From Deltaproteobacteria bacterium (GTDB lineage Bacteria; Bdellovibrionota_B; Oligoflexia; Oligoflexales; CAIYRB01): 64,000 bases of DNA. The position numbers and the translations under genes are program-made. The notes beneath the pieces are model-generated. The model made no database searches. It had not been told where the DNA came from and worked only from the letters and a program-made list of their open reading frames with translations. The stretch lies in contig VGTI01000003.1 in assembly GCA_016874735.1 (NCBI GenBank), positions 62,001 to 126,000 on the forward strand, in the 5' to 3' direction. This document shows, in pieces, positions 1-8,556 of this stretch. The stretch's first letter is position 1. Each line of letters starts with the position of its first letter.

Positions 1-2
1 CT

Positions 3-284
3 TCTCCTCCCAGTAATTCAAATCAGTTACCGTCAGCGGCAACTTCAACCTCTGGCCTAACTCCGCGACCAGACGGACGAGTCCGCTATGTCAAACAAGG
101 GGGCATCCAGATTATGAATGCTCCAAACGGAGAACCGGTCTCTAGCTTGGAGCAGGGTGATCACCCCGTGACCTGGGAGGAAAACGGTTGGTTGAAGATG
201 GCCGATGGAATGTATCTCCCGGTAGACGGGGTATCCCAAAAAGGTATTGGCAGACCAAAGGTTCAGCGTGGTTGGGCGCATTAA
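3..284 (+). CDS. C-terminal end of a protein with SH3-like tail (5' truncated)
   Basis: Reading frame 3 is open from the window edge to a TAA at 282-284 and gives about 93 residues; the start lies outside. The first 20 or so residues are Ser/Pro/Thr-rich (linker-like). The rest has the look of a bacterial SH3-like beta barrel: RYVKQGGIQIM, a stretch GEPVSSLEQGDHPV, then a WLKM strand and MYLPVDGV. Such domains often sit at the end of envelope proteins and bind ligands or peptidoglycan. The competing minus-strand frame here looks like a shadow. The function of the full protein cannot be told. Confidence 0.6.
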   Translation, partial: SPPSNSNQLPSAATSTSGLTPRPDGRVRYVKQGGIQIMNAPNGEPVSSLEQGDHPVTWEENGWLKMADGMYLPVDGVSQKGIGRPKVQRGWAH

Positions 285-305
285 CGCAAAGCTATCACAA
301 CAGAT

Positions 306-983
306 TTAAAACATGACGCGGAAGCCGATATTCGTGTACCAGGTCGACCTCGCTTCATCGCGTTGGCGATCTGTGAAGCTAACCGGAATTGATCCAAGAT
401 AATTGGTATTCTTGCGGATGATTTGAATACCAAAATGACGACTCAAGGCAATATCCACTCCGAAAAGCACGTTAGCTGTTAGGCTACCTCCCTCCGAGAA
501 GCGCTCCCCTAGATAACGACGATGCCATCTTGTGAATCCTACTCCCAGACCAGCAAGAGGCGTAACCATAGTGGAGTTATATAAGCGCACCATAAGGTCG
601 GTTTCTGGTCCCACCTGAGCAGCAAAATACTGCTCGGAATTAAGTTGATAATAATAATATGTAGCCTCAACACCAACGAATCGCACCCAGTAGTATCCCA
701 GTGTCGCCTGGCCAGAAACATATTCTGCCGAAGCCCCAAATCCACCGTTGAACATCCACCTACCATTATCGTTCGTTGAACGATCGACAGGAAGCGGCTG
801 GTCTTCGACAGATTCTTGCTCTAGCCCAATGCCCGCCTCTGATGGACTTACAACTATCTGGTCCGCCTCAGCTGGCAACTGCGGAACTTCACCATCCAGA
901 ACTGACTCTTCAGCCACCGCGATCTCATTAGTGAAAAGAGCAACTCCCAAAAATAGCGACAGTGGTAAACAGACTTTTTTCAT
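306..983 (-). CDS. Outer-membrane beta-barrel protein, exported
   Basis: 225 residues. A Sec signal peptide (MKKVCLPLSLFLGVALF, cleavage near residue 24) is followed by an acidic, Pro-containing linker to about residue 70. After that come alternating aromatic strands such as YYWVRFVGVEATYYYYQL. The last residues, GFRVMF, end in Phe as expected for the BAM recognition signal of outer-membrane barrels. The start ATG has an AGGG motif 6 nt upstream. Small barrels of this OmpA-N/opacity type have structural or adhesive roles; the exact one is unknown. It is a single gene facing the truncated plus-strand gene, with 21 bp between the two stop codons. Confidence 0.7.
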   Translation of the reverse strand: MKKVCLPLSLFLGVALFTNEIAVAEESVLDGEVPQLPAEADQIVVSPSEAGIGLEQESVEDQPLPVDRSTNDNGRWMFNGGFGASAEYVSGQATLGYYWVRFVGVEATYYYYQLNSEQYFAAQVGPETDLMVRLYNSTMVTPLAGLGVGFTRWHRRYLGERFSEGGSLTANVLFGVDIALSRHFGIQIIRKNTNYLGSIPVSFTDRQRDEARSTWYTNIGFRVMF

Positions 984-997
984 TTTGGGCCCTAGAG

Positions 998-1981
998 CTA
1001 TTTACTAAATGGCACAACTTTTTGGGCAATCCGACCAAAAATGCTTTGGCCGTGTCGATCGAACATCTCTATACCAACAGTATCGCCATATTTCATGAAT
1101 GGCGTGCTCATCGCACCTGTATCAATCTTCTCGATCATGCGTTTTTCTGCCAAACACGACGATCCCCGCGCACGATCTTCATTGGATACGGTTCCACTGC
1201 CCAAGATTGTACCAGCGGTAAATGACCGCGTTTTGCAAATGTGTTCGATCAGGTCAAAGAAGGAAAAATGCATTTCAGGTCCAGCATTGGGATCGCCAAA
1301 CTGAGTACCATTGTACTCGGTAATCAAGGGTAGATGTACACGCCCACCTTCCCAAGCACTTCCGAGTTCGTCAGGTGTCACTGCAACTGGTGAAAATGCT
1401 GTCGCAGGTTTCGACCCGAAGAATCCGAATCCCTTCTCAAGTTCAGCGGGAATAAGATTACGCAAAGAAACATCATTGGCGAGCATGATGAGTTTCACAT
1501 GTTTAGACGCTTCGCCCTTTTTGGTACCTTGTGGGGTATCGCCCAAGACTACACAAACTTCTGACTCAAAATCTAACCCCCAATTGGGATCGGCAAGTTT
1601 GATGTCATCCGTAGCACTTAGGAGCACGCCCGAGCCACCTTGGTAGATTAAAGGATCAGTACGTAACGTCTCTGGTGGCGTCGCATGGCGAGCCTTGCGC
1701 ACAAGCACCACGTGGTTGACGTATGCAGAGCCATCGATCCATTCGTAAGCCCTTGGCAACGGGGCCATGAATCTAACTGCGTCACAACGACCGGAAACTC
1801 CCTCGCCTCGCTGCAAGCTTTCGAATCGATGATGCAATTTCGGCTGAATTAACTCCCAGCGATCCAGAGCGGCCTGTAATGTGGGTGCGATATCGCCGGC
1901 ATCGCCATAAACAGACAAGTCGCGGCTGACAACCACAAGCCGTCCATCGCGGCTGCCATCGTGTAAAGTTGCTAGTTTCAT
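998..1981 (-). CDS. Fumarylacetoacetate hydrolase (FAH) family protein
   Basis: 327 residues, cytoplasmic. It has an N-terminal small domain (about 1-75) and then the FAH catalytic fold. The metal-binding signature is visible as DFESEVCVVLG with acidic ligands. A later GSGTVSNE segment and MKYGDTVGIEMF near the C-terminus are typical of the family. FAH enzymes cleave C-C bonds in 2,4-diketo acids, as in tyrosine/homogentisate breakdown. The length and N-terminal domain suit bacterial fumarylacetoacetases, but no other homogentisate gene is near, so the substrate is open. It is the last gene of the scpA-scpB-rluB run, 20 bp after rluB. A GGAG lies 6 nt before its ATG. Confidence 0.82.
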   Translation of the reverse strand: MKLATLHDGSRDGRLVVVSRDLSVYGDAGDIAPTLQAALDRWELIQPKLHHRFESLQRGEGVSGRCDAVRFMAPLPRAYEWIDGSAYVNHVVLVRKARHATPPETLRTDPLIYQGGSGVLLSATDDIKLADPNWGLDFESEVCVVLGDTPQGTKKGEASKHVKLIMLANDVSLRNLIPAELEKGFGFFGSKPATAFSPVAVTPDELGSAWEGGRVHLPLITEYNGTQFGDPNAGPEMHFSFFDLIEHICKTRSFTAGTILGSGTVSNEDRARGSSCLAEKRMIEKIDTGAMSTPFMKYGDTVGIEMFDRHGQSIFGRIAQKVVPFSK

Positions 1982-2001
1982 TTTGACTCCAGGGCTAAAA
2001 A

Positions 2002-2751
2002 TTACAGCCCGGTGAGCCTCTTTAACGCTCGGATTTCATCCGAACTTAGTTGCCTATATTCACCGGGGCTTAGGTCTTCGGGCAGTCTCACATCACCATA
2101 GGAAACGCGAATGAGCCTAACCACTTTATGATTAAAATGCTCAAAAAGTCGCCGTACAAGCCTATTGCGTCCCTCAAACACGGTGACTGCGTACCAACTG
2201 CCGCGCGATCCACCCAGGTTTTTGCCATGTGCATACCTGAGCTCCGTCTTGCCAGTCGGGCCGTCATCGAGTTCAATCCCCCGGACTATAGCTTGTTCTT
2301 CATCAGGAGTCAGCTTGCCGGTGATCAGAACATGGTACTGACGTGGCACCTTAAATTTAGGGTGGGTCAGTTTGTTTGCCAACTCGCCATCGTTGGTGAG
2401 CAAAAGCAGGCCCTCGGTTCGGTAATCCAATCGTCCAACTGGCGCCACCAGGAAAGGTAGTTTTTTTAGACGCGGCAAATCGTAAATTGTAGTGCGTTGG
2501 AAACCGTCGTGACGGGCCGTTAGAACTTCGTCCGGTTTATTCAGCATCCAATAAACCCGAGGTGGCATTGCCGCTTCAACCAGCTTGCCATCGATTGTCA
2601 GCTGATCATTGTCCGGGTCAATCTTACGCCCAAGCTCAGTTACCAGATCGCCATTAATTGCGACGCGGCCTTCACGTATCCAGGTCTCCGCCTCCCGGCG
2701 AGAGGCTATCCCCATCTGGGACAACCACTTCTGAATTCTCATTGGCTCCAT
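2002..2751 (-). CDS. rluB: Ribosomal large-subunit pseudouridine synthase, RluB/RsuA family
   Basis: About 249 residues. An S4 RNA-binding domain (RIQKWLSQMGIASRREAE, VAINGDLV) is followed by the catalytic domain. The active-site motif GRLDYRTEGLLLLTND contains the catalytic Asp. The family makes pseudouridine in 23S rRNA (RluB, U2605 in E. coli) or related sites. Possible starts are TTG 2757, ATG 2751 and ATG 2742; 2751 is chosen because a GGGG motif lies 6 nt upstream. Every option leaves at least 71 nt of overlap with the end of scpB in another frame. The order scpA-scpB-rluB is common in bacteria and supports the assignment. Confidence 0.88.
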   Translation of the reverse strand: MEPMRIQKWLSQMGIASRREAETWIREGRVAINGDLVTELGRKIDPDNDQLTIDGKLVEAAMPPRVYWMLNKPDEVLTARHDGFQRTTIYDLPRLKKLPFLVAPVGRLDYRTEGLLLLTNDGELANKLTHPKFKVPRQYHVLITGKLTPDEEQAIVRGIELDDGPTGKTELRYAHGKNLGGSRGSWYAVTVFEGRNRLVRRLFEHFNHKVVRLIRVSYGDVRLPEDLSPGEYRQLSSDEIRALKRLTGL

Positions 2752-3577
2752 CGGCAACCCCGGCTACTGATTCATCTAGGTCAAGCTGGTCGTGACTTCC
2801 CGTAAGGGTAGCCGCCAGATCGTCCCCGTCATACTCGCCGCGCGTGTTGTCTGCAATATATTCTTCGACATCGACTAAATCGTCAGCGCTACCGCCTTCA
2901 ATCCGCGCCATGGCGCCTTGGACCATCTCCCTCGATGGTTGGAACGACTCAAGTGGTGGCAAGTCTTTAATACTACTTAAATTAAAAACGGTGAGAAATT
3001 GATCCGTTGTGCCAAAAAGCATTGGGCGGCCAACAATCTCCTTGCGGCCTACACATTTGATGAGATCTCGCTCAAGCAGCGTCTTAAATATGCTACCGGC
3101 ATCGACACCTCTAATAAATTCAACCTCGGCACGGGTGACAGGCTGCCGGTACGCAATAATTGCCAAAGTCTCGAGAGCAGCCCGGCTAATCGGTCGAGGG
3201 CGAGACGCGAACATGCGCTCCATGATTGCACCAGCAGACTCGGAGGTCTGAAATTGATATCCGAGCCTCTTCAAATAATGGAGACGGAAACCACCACTCC
3301 GATCCTCGTACTGGGTCACTAACTGATCCAGCGTGAGCTGAATATCCCCCTCGCCTACCGTAGGATCACCAAGAATGTCAAGTATATCTGATGCCTTAAG
3401 GGGCCTTTGCGAGGCAAATATAATAGCCTCAACCTTAGCCTCGAGGCGCATTGAGGCTAACTGTCGCTCCTTGGGTGGACTAGGCACCTGATGATCACCA
3501 GCTAGCTCATCGTCCAATGAGTCATAATGGTCGAATTCAGTTACTTCTATATTTTCAACGTCTTCCATGTGACTCAT
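2672..3577 (-). CDS. scpB: Segregation and condensation protein ScpB
   Basis: 301 residues. ScpB is the winged-helix kleisin partner that works with SMC and ScpA in chromosome condensation and segregation. The conserved core is about residues 45-205: LEAKVEAIIFAS, ETLAIIAYRQPVTRAEVEFIRGV and a GRPMLFGTTDQFL wing. The usual length is about 180-200 residues. Here there is an acidic N-terminal extension (about 40 residues) and a long Asp/Glu/Gly-rich tail of about 90 residues. Part of that tail is encoded by DNA that also encodes the start of rluB. The ATG overlaps the scpA stop as ATGA, which implies translational coupling. Confidence 0.9.
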   Translation of the reverse strand: MSHMEDVENIEVTEFDHYDSLDDELAGDHQVPSPPKERQLASMRLEAKVEAIIFASQRPLKASDILDILGDPTVGEGDIQLTLDQLVTQYEDRSGGFRLHYLKRLGYQFQTSESAGAIMERMFASRPRPISRAALETLAIIAYRQPVTRAEVEFIRGVDAGSIFKTLLERDLIKCVGRKEIVGRPMLFGTTDQFLTVFNLSSIKDLPPLESFQPSREMVQGAMARIEGGSADDLVDVEEYIADNTRGEYDGDDLAATLTGSHDQLDLDESVAGVADGANENSEVVVPDGDSLSPGGGDLDT

Positions 3578-4383
3578 AAGTTACCACCAAGGTCTGGAGT
3601 TTGTTCCACAGAACCTACAGATGGGGGCAAGGGCAAGACCGACTCATCGCAGTCCATGCGGTACATCCACACTGGTCCCATCAGTTCGGTTTGGTATACC
3701 TGAATACGTTTCATCTTCGAAAGCTCAAGCATGGCCATCACATGGACAACGAGTTCGTCCCGAGATTGGAGCCGGTTATATATACCCTGGAATAAGGCAA
3801 ACCGTGCCTGTTCGATTTCTCGCGCCAATTTTTCAATGGTGTCTTCCACCGTTATTCTGTGCAACTTTGCAGTATGCTTGGATTTTCTTCGCTCTGAGAG
3901 CCCTCTGAGCATCTGCTCGTAAAGTACGACCAACGTTGGCGCGTCACCCTGAAGTGGTGACTCTATGTGCTCGTAAAGCGGCGCTAAACGTTGCCACTCA
4001 TTGTTGGGTTGGATCTCCACCCCCATCTGAGGCATCTGACTAAAGTGATCCGCTGCATTACGAAACATTTCGTACTGCAGCAGCCGCTCCTGCAGGGACT
4101 TCACAGGATCGTCTTGCTCGCCATCTGTGTCATCAGTGGCCTTTTCATCTCCCGGCAGCAACATGCGCGTCTTGATCTCAATCAAGGTCGCTGCCATCTC
4201 AATAAATTCACCCGCCTGCTGCAAATCAGCAAACTGCATGAGTCGCAGGTAGCTTAAGTACTCCTGGGTCAGCAGCAAAACATCGATAGCGAATATGTCA
4301 ATTTCATGCACCCGGATCAGGTGCAACAGAAGGTCAAGCGGCCCTTCGAACTGATTGGTTTTGACGAAATACTCTGAGCTCAT
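3574..4383 (-). CDS. scpA: Segregation and condensation protein ScpA
   Basis: 269 residues. ScpA is the kleisin that bridges SMC heads and binds ScpB. The N-terminal signature is clear: FEGPLDLLLHLIRVHEIDI, then YLSYLRLMQ and EFIEMAATLIEIKTRMLLP. The C-terminal winged helix includes VVHVMAMLELSKMKRIQVYQ. The length matches the family. It is the first gene of a minus-strand operon with scpB and rluB. Its 5' end faces the LuxE-LuxC gene; the promoter is probably in the divergent interval 4384-4525. Confidence 0.92.
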   Translation of the reverse strand: MSSEYFVKTNQFEGPLDLLLHLIRVHEIDIFAIDVLLLTQEYLSYLRLMQFADLQQAGEFIEMAATLIEIKTRMLLPGDEKATDDTDGEQDDPVKSLQERLLQYEMFRNAADHFSQMPQMGVEIQPNNEWQRLAPLYEHIESPLQGDAPTLVVLYEQMLRGLSERRKSKHTAKLHRITVEDTIEKLAREIEQARFALFQGIYNRLQSRDELVVHVMAMLELSKMKRIQVYQTELMGPVWMYRMDCDESVLPLPPSVGSVEQTPDLGGNL

Positions 4384-4525
4384 CGATCGCCTACAAGTCG
4401 GCTACCCAGTGGCTGCAAATGTTGGACTTTCTTCTAAACTTTACGTTATACCGTGGAGCTTACCACCGGCCAAGGAATTTCGCCGGGAAAATCCCCATAA
4501 AGATTATTGTTACAAGCACAAATCC
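4384..4525. promoter_or_regulatory. Divergent intergenic interval between scpA and the LuxE-LuxC gene
   Basis: If the plus-strand gene starts at ATG 4526, this 142-bp interval separates two divergent starts and must hold at least the scpA promoter. The plus-strand frame stays open upstream to a TTG at 4355 inside scpA. The residues encoded there are not obviously conserved, so the interval may instead be partly coding. No clear -35/-10 pair was recognised. Confidence 0.3.
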
Positions 4526-6682
4526 ATGGCCAATAACCCAAGTTGCACACTACTAGACGGACTGATTGACGGCACTGAGTTCGTTAAGTACCTGCCCATT
4601 GAGGCACTAAGGGGCGACGGAGCGAAGGCTTGTTTTCGTCAGGGTGTAATCGAAAAGACCTTTAGATCTAGCGGCACTACCACTCAAGATAGGTCTCTAT
4701 CCCACTTCTCTGCCGTGGGATTGGCGCAGTATCAGCAACAAAGTATAAAAAGGTTTGCATTCATACTGGATCAAGTGCAGCCGTTGGATAAAAGTGAAAG
4801 CCGCCTCGGACTAAGCCTGGTACCTGATCAGGATGCGTGGCCTGAAAGTAGTCTGGCGCAGATGCTTTCGTGGATTGCTTCGATTTACGAGGTAAGGTTC
4901 GTATCCGAAGGCGAACTCACTGATGTTATTGCAGCAAATATTGGGCGGCCTTTGTGGTTGTTTGGTACGGCTTTTCACTGGGTTAACGTATTGGATAGTG
5001 GATCTCACTGCACCCTGGCCCCGGGTTCTGTAATTTTTGAGACCGGTGGCACAAAAGGGCGAACGCGAGAAGTGTCGAGAAGCCACCTCTATCAGGAGCT
5101 TTCTCACGCTTTTCGAATCAACACAGAGGCCATCGTAAGCGAGTACGGCATGAGTGAGCTCTCCTGCCAGGCATATGATTACGTGCCACATGGTCGGATC
5201 TTAGAATTAGACAATCGCAGATTCCGGTTTGCCCCAGATGTGGACGTGGCTGTGCTAGGGCGGCCTGGTGCGGCATATCGCAAGGGTCGCGGCGCCTTGA
5301 TGGTTCGCGACCCAGCTCGGACTGATTACCCCTGGTACTTCCGCACCGAGGACCTAGTGGAGCTCGAAAACGGTGCCTTTCGGTTACTTGGGCGGGCACC
5401 CAAAGCCGCCCTAAAGGGATGCTCCCTTGGAGCTGAAAGGGCGCTGGTACCGGTTACCAGGGACAGCAATTCACATGACTTTCCCCTCGTCAGCAACGAT
5501 CACAAGGCGCCACTGGCCGCCGGGCATCTCTCGGCAGGTCGGATCGCCGCATTGAGCGGCCATTTAAGAGACTTCTGCAGTGACAGGGAAGTCATCGCGG
5601 CACTTTCTGAGGAGCTAGGCTCTTCCCAAGCAGCGACGATTGCCCTTCAAGATCTTACGGATGGCATGCCTGGGGATTTTGATGGATGGGTCAAGGCCGT
5701 GACGGTGGCTTTAGGAAACTTAGCTGGCACATTGCAAAAATGGCTCGTGATCCTTCCGGAAAATCACTCTTTGGTTGGTCTATACCCTCTCAGCATAGGT
5801 TACTTAGCGGGACTCAATTTGACGGTCAGACAGCCGTCGATGTTTCAAAAAGGTCGGAGCCCGCTCTCGTTATTTCTAACCGGATTAGCCAGCCTTCCCG
5901 AAGCCCGCTTGAGTATACTGCCCCCACAATGGCGCATCATGGGTGTCGGAGAAACGCTACCATTTGATGCCATCTTGAGTTACGGCACATCCGAAACAGT
6001 TGATAAAATTCAGAGCCTTACCAACCTTCCAGTCCGCGGTTTTGGGCATCGCATAGCGGTATCAATCATTCCGATCACGGCCACGCTGGATCAAGTTGAC
6101 CGGGTTACCAAGGACTGCCTCGGATTGGGGCAATTGGGCTGTATGTCGTCACGCCTAATCTGTGTCGCTGGAAAAGAGGGGGGAAAAGGTTCACTGAAAA
6201 GCCTGATCCAAAGTTTGCAATCATCGGGGCAGAAATTCTGGTCGAAGGATTTCCCCTGGCGTCAAATGGTGAGTTTGGACTTCGAGCATTTTCGTCAAGC
6301 AAATTTAGGGGCAGAGGTCTTTGTGCCACCGAGTACTGCCCACCCACTAGTCTGCTTAACGAAGTTGCCTAACCTTGGTGAGCTAGAGGGACTCGAGAAC
6401 GCATTGGCGCAAAATCAGTTTTGTCTTTCCGTTGCTGCAATTGACACCCAAGATATACCAGAAATATCTGTTAATATTGCAAAATATCTGTCCGACAGGA
6501 GAAACCTCGGCACTTTGACTGTACCCTTTTCCGTGCTGAACCAGACCCAAGAGCTGCTCCTTCGCAGTGGTTTAAGCTGTCACTCAGTAAGGCCACTAGG
6601 CGAGGCAAACGCACCAAAATGGGACGGTCTGCACGAGGGCATCCCGTTATTCGACCCATCACTGCGGGAGCCGATTCTTTAG
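4526..6682 (+). CDS. LuxE-LuxC fusion: acyl-protein synthetase joined to acyl-CoA/acyl-protein reductase
   Basis: 718 residues from ATG 4526 (the frame is open to TTG 4355, which would add 57). Residues 1 to about 310 resemble LuxE, an ATP-dependent acyl-protein synthetase: FRSSGTT at 46-52, ETGGTKGR near 173-179, EYGMSEL near 206-212, then RTEDLVEL and LLGRAPKAALKGCSL. Residues about 385-700 resemble LuxC, the NADPH acyl reductase: LPEN near 410, SIGYLAGLNL, YGTSETVDKI, and GQLGCMSSR with the candidate nucleophile Cys539. C-terminal WDGLHEGIPLF is also LuxC-like. In luminous bacteria these are separate subunits making fatty aldehyde; a fusion would channel acyl groups. No luciferase or luxD is nearby, so a role in aldehyde, alcohol or lipid synthesis is inferred. 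No strong ribosome site was seen at either start. Confidence 0.78.
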   Translation: MANNPSCTLLDGLIDGTEFVKYLPIEALRGDGAKACFRQGVIEKTFRSSGTTTQDRSLSHFSAVGLAQYQQQSIKRFAFILDQVQPLDKSESRLGLSLVPDQDAWPESSLAQMLSWIASIYEVRFVSEGELTDVIAANIGRPLWLFGTAFHWVNVLDSGSHCTLAPGSVIFETGGTKGRTREVSRSHLYQELSHAFRINTEAIVSEYGMSELSCQAYDYVPHGRILELDNRRFRFAPDVDVAVLGRPGAAYRKGRGALMVRDPARTDYPWYFRTEDLVELENGAFRLLGRAPKAALKGCSLGAERALVPVTRDSNSHDFPLVSNDHKAPLAAGHLSAGRIAALSGHLRDFCSDREVIAALSEELGSSQAATIALQDLTDGMPGDFDGWVKAVTVALGNLAGTLQKWLVILPENHSLVGLYPLSIGYLAGLNLTVRQPSMFQKGRSPLSLFLTGLASLPEARLSILPPQWRIMGVGETLPFDAILSYGTSETVDKIQSLTNLPVRGFGHRIAVSIIPITATLDQVDRVTKDCLGLGQLGCMSSRLICVAGKEGGKGSLKSLIQSLQSSGQKFWSKDFPWRQMVSLDFEHFRQANLGAEVFVPPSTAHPLVCLTKLPNLGELEGLENALAQNQFCLSVAAIDTQDIPEISVNIAKYLSDRRNLGTLTVPFSVLNQTQELLLRSGLSCHSVRPLGEANAPKWDGLHEGIPLFDPSLREPIL

Positions 6683-6822
6683 TCTCTGCCTTCATGCTAT
6701 CTTATAAGAAAGCCCCTAAATTACCGCTTCTCGCACGGCTCTAGAACAGACGTCGTGCGGCCGTATTCTTGAAAAACTCGGTGGCCCAACGGTTGTCGTC
6801 ACATAATATAAGGTTTGTCTGC

Positions 6823-7398
6823 ATGACTGAATGGGTTAGGCACATGCACACATACGATGCGGAACAACTGCGTATGCTAGCTTACACTTACTACGAAAAT
6901 TTCCTGCCACATTTCCGTCAACAGCCGGAAGGATCTTTGATTGAGCCGGTGACCATCGAATTCTCCAGCAGGATGAAACAAAAACTGGGGCTTGCATTTC
7001 TTTTTGAGCATAAGATACGGTTAAATTTACCATATTTCCGTTCAGACCCCAGCCTACTACCTTACACACTATTCCATGAACTGACACATTTGTGGCTTTA
7101 CGACTGCATGCTGGACCCAGGGCATACCCGCCGCTTTTACAAGAAAATGAGGGACTTTGAGGCAACCGGTTTAGCTATTGATCCCGACGTCCACATACAT
7201 ACTCGCGTGGCCGCGGAGGGTAAGTTCGTGTATAGTTGCCCTAACTGTAAGAACCGCTGGTACTTGCGTGACCAGCTAAAGTATTCAATTTATTGTGGTC
7301 ACTGCTTTGACAGAGAGGGAATTGAGTATTTCGCTGAGGGCCTTAGCATCTCAGGCCGCCACGAAAACATATGTAAGGATACTGATTCCGCAGCCTGA
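6823..7398 (+). CDS. SprT-like zinc metallopeptidase-fold protein
   Basis: 191 residues from ATG 6823, preceded by AAGG about 9 nt upstream; the frame extends to TTG 6769. The active-site helix is HELTHLWLY (HExxH), with a third His in PGHTRRF. A C-terminal zinc ribbon has CPNC and CGHC pairs. SprT-like domains are related to the DNA-protein crosslink protease Spartan, but the role of bacterial SprT is not established. Spacing of 10 bp to the M14 peptidase gene suggests co-transcription. Confidence 0.8.
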   Translation: MTEWVRHMHTYDAEQLRMLAYTYYENFLPHFRQQPEGSLIEPVTIEFSSRMKQKLGLAFLFEHKIRLNLPYFRSDPSLLPYTLFHELTHLWLYDCMLDPGHTRRFYKKMRDFEATGLAIDPDVHIHTRVAAEGKFVYSCPNCKNRWYLRDQLKYSIYCGHCFDREGIEYFAEGLSISGRHENICKDTDSAA

Positions 7399-7408
7399 GC
7401 TGGGTTTT

Positions 7409-8527
7409 ATGAAAAGTGCCAATGAGAGGACCAAACTGTTGTCATCGCTAAGTCGACTCATGAAATCGTTTTTACTGTTAGGTACCGTTTTACTTCCGGC
7501 AAGTACGGTTGTCGCACAGGTAAGTTTTGTAGACCAATCTCAGATGTTTACAAAGTTGCCATTTGTTTCGCCGGCAAATTTCGCCGATTCGGTCTTGCAG
7601 GAGCAACGTAAGGCTGTGGCAATCAGAACTTTCTGCACCGAGGTGCGCAAATATTACCGAAAATATAAATGGAACGACGATCCCTGTGGTAATTTGCGTT
7701 GGCAGGCCGAGCTCCACACGCGATCAGGACATCCTCTCATTTACGCAGAATTTGGCAGTGGGCAAGAGACGACGCTTCTCCTTGGTGGAGTGCATGCAGA
7801 CGAGCTAACACCGATCCATTTAGCCTTCCGATTTGCCAGATATTTGAATGATAACAGCAATCTACTCGGCACTAACGCGCATGTTATCCTAGCTCCGCTG
7901 GTAAATCCCGACGGGTTTTTACGGACACGCCCAACACGCACCAACTTTAACGGCATCGATCTCAATCGCAATTTTTTTACTGCGGATTGGTACGACAAAG
8001 CTCGCCGCGTTTGGCAAATCGACCGCAAGAAGGTGCTGGCACACTTTCCTGGCTACTTCCCAAATTCTGAAGTCGAAACAATCTTCCAGATTCAACTAAT
8101 CGACCGATTCAAACCCGATAAAATACTTTCCGTTCACGCGCCCCTTGGCTTTTTAGATTACGATGGTCCAGGGTCAGGAATACTGCGCCCGCTCACGACT
8201 ACTGAAAGAAAAGCTAAGAGATTGGTTAAAGCGATCTCAGAAAGCTCACAAAATTATAAAGTGGTGGACTACACCTTCTACCCTGGCTCACTCGGCAACT
8301 ATGCTGGTAACGAACGTCAAATTCCAACCGTCACACTCGAGCTCCAAACGACGCAACCGCAAATGGTAGAGGCTTATTGGCGGCAGTTCCAACCGGGTAT
8401 TACTCAAGCAGTGCGATACCCGTTTGCCAGGTTACCGCAAATTGACGGACAGGATGAGGCCGGCAATGCAACTCCATTCTCGGACCATTACACTTATGTT
8501 GCGAAGAACCCCGGCGGAACGGACTAA
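7409..8527 (+). CDS. Exported M14-family zinc carboxypeptidase / murein amidase-like
   Basis: 372 residues from ATG 7409; an alternative ATG at 7460 gives a shorter signal peptide. The hydrophobic segment SFLLLGTVLLPASTVVAQ ends at about residue 37 and predicts export. M14 zinc ligands and catalytic residues are visible: H129-E132 in GGVHADE, NR at 186-187 in IDLNRNF, H243 in SVHAP and catalytic Glu311 in TVTLEL. The short architecture and motifs recall MpaA/D-glutamyl-(L)-meso-diaminopimelate peptidases, which trim murein peptides, so action on peptidoglycan in the periplasm is a reasonable guess. ldcA and mpl lie about 11 kb away. A general carboxypeptidase is the alternative. Confidence 0.78.
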   Translation: MKSANERTKLLSSLSRLMKSFLLLGTVLLPASTVVAQVSFVDQSQMFTKLPFVSPANFADSVLQEQRKAVAIRTFCTEVRKYYRKYKWNDDPCGNLRWQAELHTRSGHPLIYAEFGSGQETTLLLGGVHADELTPIHLAFRFARYLNDNSNLLGTNAHVILAPLVNPDGFLRTRPTRTNFNGIDLNRNFFTADWYDKARRVWQIDRKKVLAHFPGYFPNSEVETIFQIQLIDRFKPDKILSVHAPLGFLDYDGPGSGILRPLTTTERKAKRLVKAISESSQNYKVVDYTFYPGSLGNYAGNERQIPTVTLELQTTQPQMVEAYWRQFQPGITQAVRYPFARLPQIDGQDEAGNATPFSDHYTYVAKNPGGTD

Positions 8528-8556
8528 TCAAGGCGCCTATATTTAGAGGGATGATA

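Noticed and set aside
4355-4525. N-terminal extension of the LuxE-LuxC gene from TTG 4355
   Set aside because: It overlaps scpA in antisense and the extra residues show no clear family similarity; the ATG at 4526 leaves room for the scpA promoter. It remains possible.
6727-6760. CGCACG/CGTGCG inverted repeat between the LuxE-LuxC and SprT genes
   Set aside because: Only 6 bp with a 16-nt loop and no T run, so it is not convincing as a terminator.
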